Assembly: GCF_020042345.1 (NCBI RefSeq) | Contig: NZ_CP083387.1 | Location: 62,001-126,000, forward strand | Direction of reading: 5' to 3' | From: Arachidicoccus terrestris | GTDB taxonomy: Bacteria; Bacteroidota; Bacteroidia; Chitinophagales; Chitinophagaceae | DNA: 64,000 nucleotides | Part shown: piece by piece, positions 62,271-64,000 of the stretch | Layout: each line of letters starts with the position of its first letter | Numbering within the stretch: the stretch's first letter is position 1 | Made by a program: the position numbers and the translations under genes | Notes under the pieces: generated by a model | Databases searched by the model: none | What the model was told of the DNA's origin: nothing | What the model saw: only the letters and a program-made list of their open reading frames with translations

Positions 62271-64000
62271 CTACTGTTCGGGTGGCACATTATTTTCAGC
62301 GCCTGGGTAACCGACATTCTGATTAATATGCCCTTCAGAATTCGCCAAGATCCAGTTCTCCGGTATGGGCCACAAAACATGGTAAGGCTTCATATTAAAA
62401 GCATTAGTAGAATAAAAATAATGCGTCGCATAAAAATTATTTTTAGCCATTACCCTATCATAGTACCAGTTCTTAGTACTGAAATTAGCTGTGGTATAGC
62501 CATTTTTATTTTCCTGCGCCATTAAAAAAGCAATCCTGGTCAGTTCAGATTTACGGTGCTCCTCCAGATATAATTCTCTGGCTCTTTCATCCAGGATATC
62601 CTCTAAATTCACGCTTGATAAAAGCGGTGCTTTAGCTCTGGCACGGATCGTGTTGACGTCCTCTGTTGCCTTCGAAATATTATTCAGCCACCAATACGCT
62701 TCGGCACGAACCAGATAGGTTTCTGCCAGCCTGAATACATATGAATCCGTAAAGCCGCCTGTGGGCGCTTTCCCTTTATTAATATCGTCCTTGTGAATCA
62801 GTACTTTCACGATAGGGAAAGAAAAATAGCAACGAATCGTATCCCCTATATATTTAGGCTGAAGCGGTTTGCCGAACCAGGTGGCGCTCCCACCCTTTGA
62901 GGGCGGCCGGTTGTAATAAAGCCTGGATTTATCGAACCAGTTATTTGAATTGTGGCGCATATCGGTACCGGCATTTTCCCAGATCTCATACTGGCCATAA
63001 TTAGAGGGGCGTATTTTTGCGATACCACGGCCCAGGCTATCGACTTCCGCATACCCGTCATAAGGAGCAGCATCATAAGTTGTTCCTTGTTTTCCGTCGG
63101 GTGTTTTAACTTCACCCCCATTGCTCCAGTAAGGCACAAAATTACGCATCCTGTAAGAGCCTTTGTCTGAGCCGTCACCCAAAACGCCATACCGTTCCTG
63201 TACCACATATAGTCCTTCCTTATTTTCCGGAGAACTGATATTGTCCGGGTCAAACAAGTCATTGAACACATCCAGTTTTGCATTCCCTGCATTGACGCCA
63301 AAACGCTCCGTCATCAGTTTGCGGCCATAATTATTGATACAGCGCGTTGCAGCGTCAATGGCGCCCTGAAAGTCACCCAGGGCCAGGTCAATTTTAGCCA
63401 GCATATGTTCTCCGGCGGCACGGCTTACCGCGCCGGGCTCTACAGTAAGTGGCAGCCATTGAACCGCAAATTCCATATCCGATTTCATTTGTTTCAGAAT
63501 CTTTGTTCTGGAGGCGGTTTTGAAATCCAGCTTCGGCGTAGTTACTTCTTCAAGCGACAAAGGCACATCGCCAAACTCGTTGACCAGTAAATAGTACCAA
63601 TAGGCTCTGTGAAAGTACCCTTCTGCCAGAATCTGATTTTTGTCTTCTTCAGAATCAAAAGTAGCCTTGGGTACATTACTGATAACAGTGTTGGCATAGG
63701 TGATTCCATCCCATCCCAAAAGCCAGTACCGCATATAAAGACTGTAATTGGAAGTTGGCGTCAGCTGGGTTTCCAGGTTATGGATCTCCTTTGTCTCAGG
63801 GCTGCCGATCACAGAGAGATCAGAAAAAGCATACTCGTATACAATGGGGGTCCGACAGGTGCCTGCATCGAAGGCGTCTCCCACCCATTCAAATTTTTGT
63901 TGCTTGCGACAGGTAACCAGTGCAGATTCGAGCCCTGCCTTGTCAATAAAAACATTCTCGGGCGCATAAAAAGACAAAGGTTCCGGTTTAAGTTTAACGC
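62271..64000 (-). CDS. SusD/RagB-family protein, 5' end cut by window edge
   Basis: Fourth SusD in the window. The frame stays open to base 64000, and the visible part begins KPEPLSFYAPENVF, typical of the region just after the lipoprotein signal, so only the signal and first residues are missing. A TTG at 63977 is not a credible start. Family marks: AEGYFHRAYWYYLLVNEFGDVP, YVFRLAETYLVRAEAYWWL, VNTIRARAKAP and ERARELYLEEHRKSELTRIAF. Its susC should lie immediately to the right. At about 576 visible residues it is longer than the 507- and 520-residue copies. Confidence 0.94.
   Translation of the reverse strand, partial: VKLKPEPLSFYAPENVFIDKAGLESALVTCRKQQKFEWVGDAFDAGTCRTPIVYEYAFSDLSVIGSPETKEIHNLETQLTPTSNYSLYMRYWLLGWDGITYANTVISNVPKATFDSEEDKNQILAEGYFHRAYWYYLLVNEFGDVPLSLEEVTTPKLDFKTASRTKILKQMKSDMEFAVQWLPLTVEPGAVSRAAGEHMLAKIDLALGDFQGAIDAATRCINNYGRKLMTERFGVNAGNAKLDVFNDLFDPDNISSPENKEGLYVVQERYGVLGDGSDKGSYRMRNFVPYWSNGGEVKTPDGKQGTTYDAAPYDGYAEVDSLGRGIAKIRPSNYGQYEIWENAGTDMRHNSNNWFDKSRLYYNRPPSKGGSATWFGKPLQPKYIGDTIRCYFSFPIVKVLIHKDDINKGKAPTGGFTDSYVFRLAETYLVRAEAYWWLNNISKATEDVNTIRARAKAPLLSSVNLEDILDERARELYLEEHRKSELTRIAFLMAQENKNGYTTANFSTKNWYYDRVMAKNNFYATHYFYSTNAFNMKPYHVLWPIPENWILANSEGHINQNVGYPGAENNVPPEQ

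Overview
The window comes from a Bacteroidota genome, most likely a Chitinophagaceae-like soil or plant-associated glycan degrader. Evidence: three SusC/SusD pairs plus a fourth SusD cut by the right edge, a FecR anti-sigma factor next to a SusC carrying an STN domain, a Y_Y_Y-type hybrid-like two-component regulator, many lipoproteins with a Cys after SxxC/GxC lipoboxes, and mostly weak Shine-Dalgarno signals. No rRNA, tRNA, CRISPR array, insertion sequence or phage gene was recognised. All assignments are from reading protein sequences; no database search was run.

Layout. (1) 1-8.2 kb, plus strand: FecR (5' end cut), STN-SusC, SusD and a GH16-type lipoprotein form a sigma/anti-sigma-controlled polysaccharide utilisation locus (PUL). 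(2) 8.3-10.8 kb: an overlapping nucleotidyltransferase-metallophosphoesterase gene pair (minus) and a Lys-rich unknown protein (plus). (3) 11-21.7 kb, minus: SusC, SusD, ACS-type MFS transporter, FAD oxidoreductase and a TAT-exported phosphocholine-type phospholipase C, apparently one transcription unit. (4) 22.3-29.9 kb, minus: polyol-type MFS transporter, D-2-hydroxyacid dehydrogenase, AI-2-kinase-like FGGY kinase, second FGGY kinase, histidine phosphatase, DeoR regulator, then an HXXEE membrane protein. (5) 30.3-41.4 kb: mixed genes, including DoxX, two tandem TlpA-like thioredoxins, GH2, an exported EEP hydrolase, a GH16 lipoprotein, DUF2200, a lipocalin and a phosphosulfolactate synthase homologue. 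(6) 41.9-58.8 kb: a second large PUL (SusC, SusD, GH43, clan GH-A lipoprotein, sulfatase, GH115 alpha-glucuronidase; all minus) with a divergent regulator encoded as two genes, sensor kinase and REC-AraC response regulator. (7) 58.9-64 kb: ECF sigma factor with RskA-type anti-sigma factor (plus), a two-gene operon for a membrane-anchored ferredoxin-fold-like protein and a lipoprotein that I read as a truncated haemoglobin (minus), and a SusD cut by the right edge.

How it fits together. The PULs pair outer-membrane uptake (SusC/D) with surface or periplasmic hydrolases and dedicated regulators. Region 6 points to a decorated, uronic-acid-containing and possibly sulfated hemicellulose or arabinogalactan. 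Region 4 looks like a cytoplasmic pathway for an imported polyol or sugar derivative, but lacks an obvious polyol dehydrogenase or aldolase. Two near-identical AT-rich motifs upstream of regions 3 and 4 hint at shared control.

The most unusual items are the exported truncated haemoglobin operon, the region 4 operon that resembles an expanded Bacillus yoaDCB-type set, the SusC/D-phospholipase C locus, the two-gene HTCS, and the nucleotidyltransferase-metallophosphoesterase pair.
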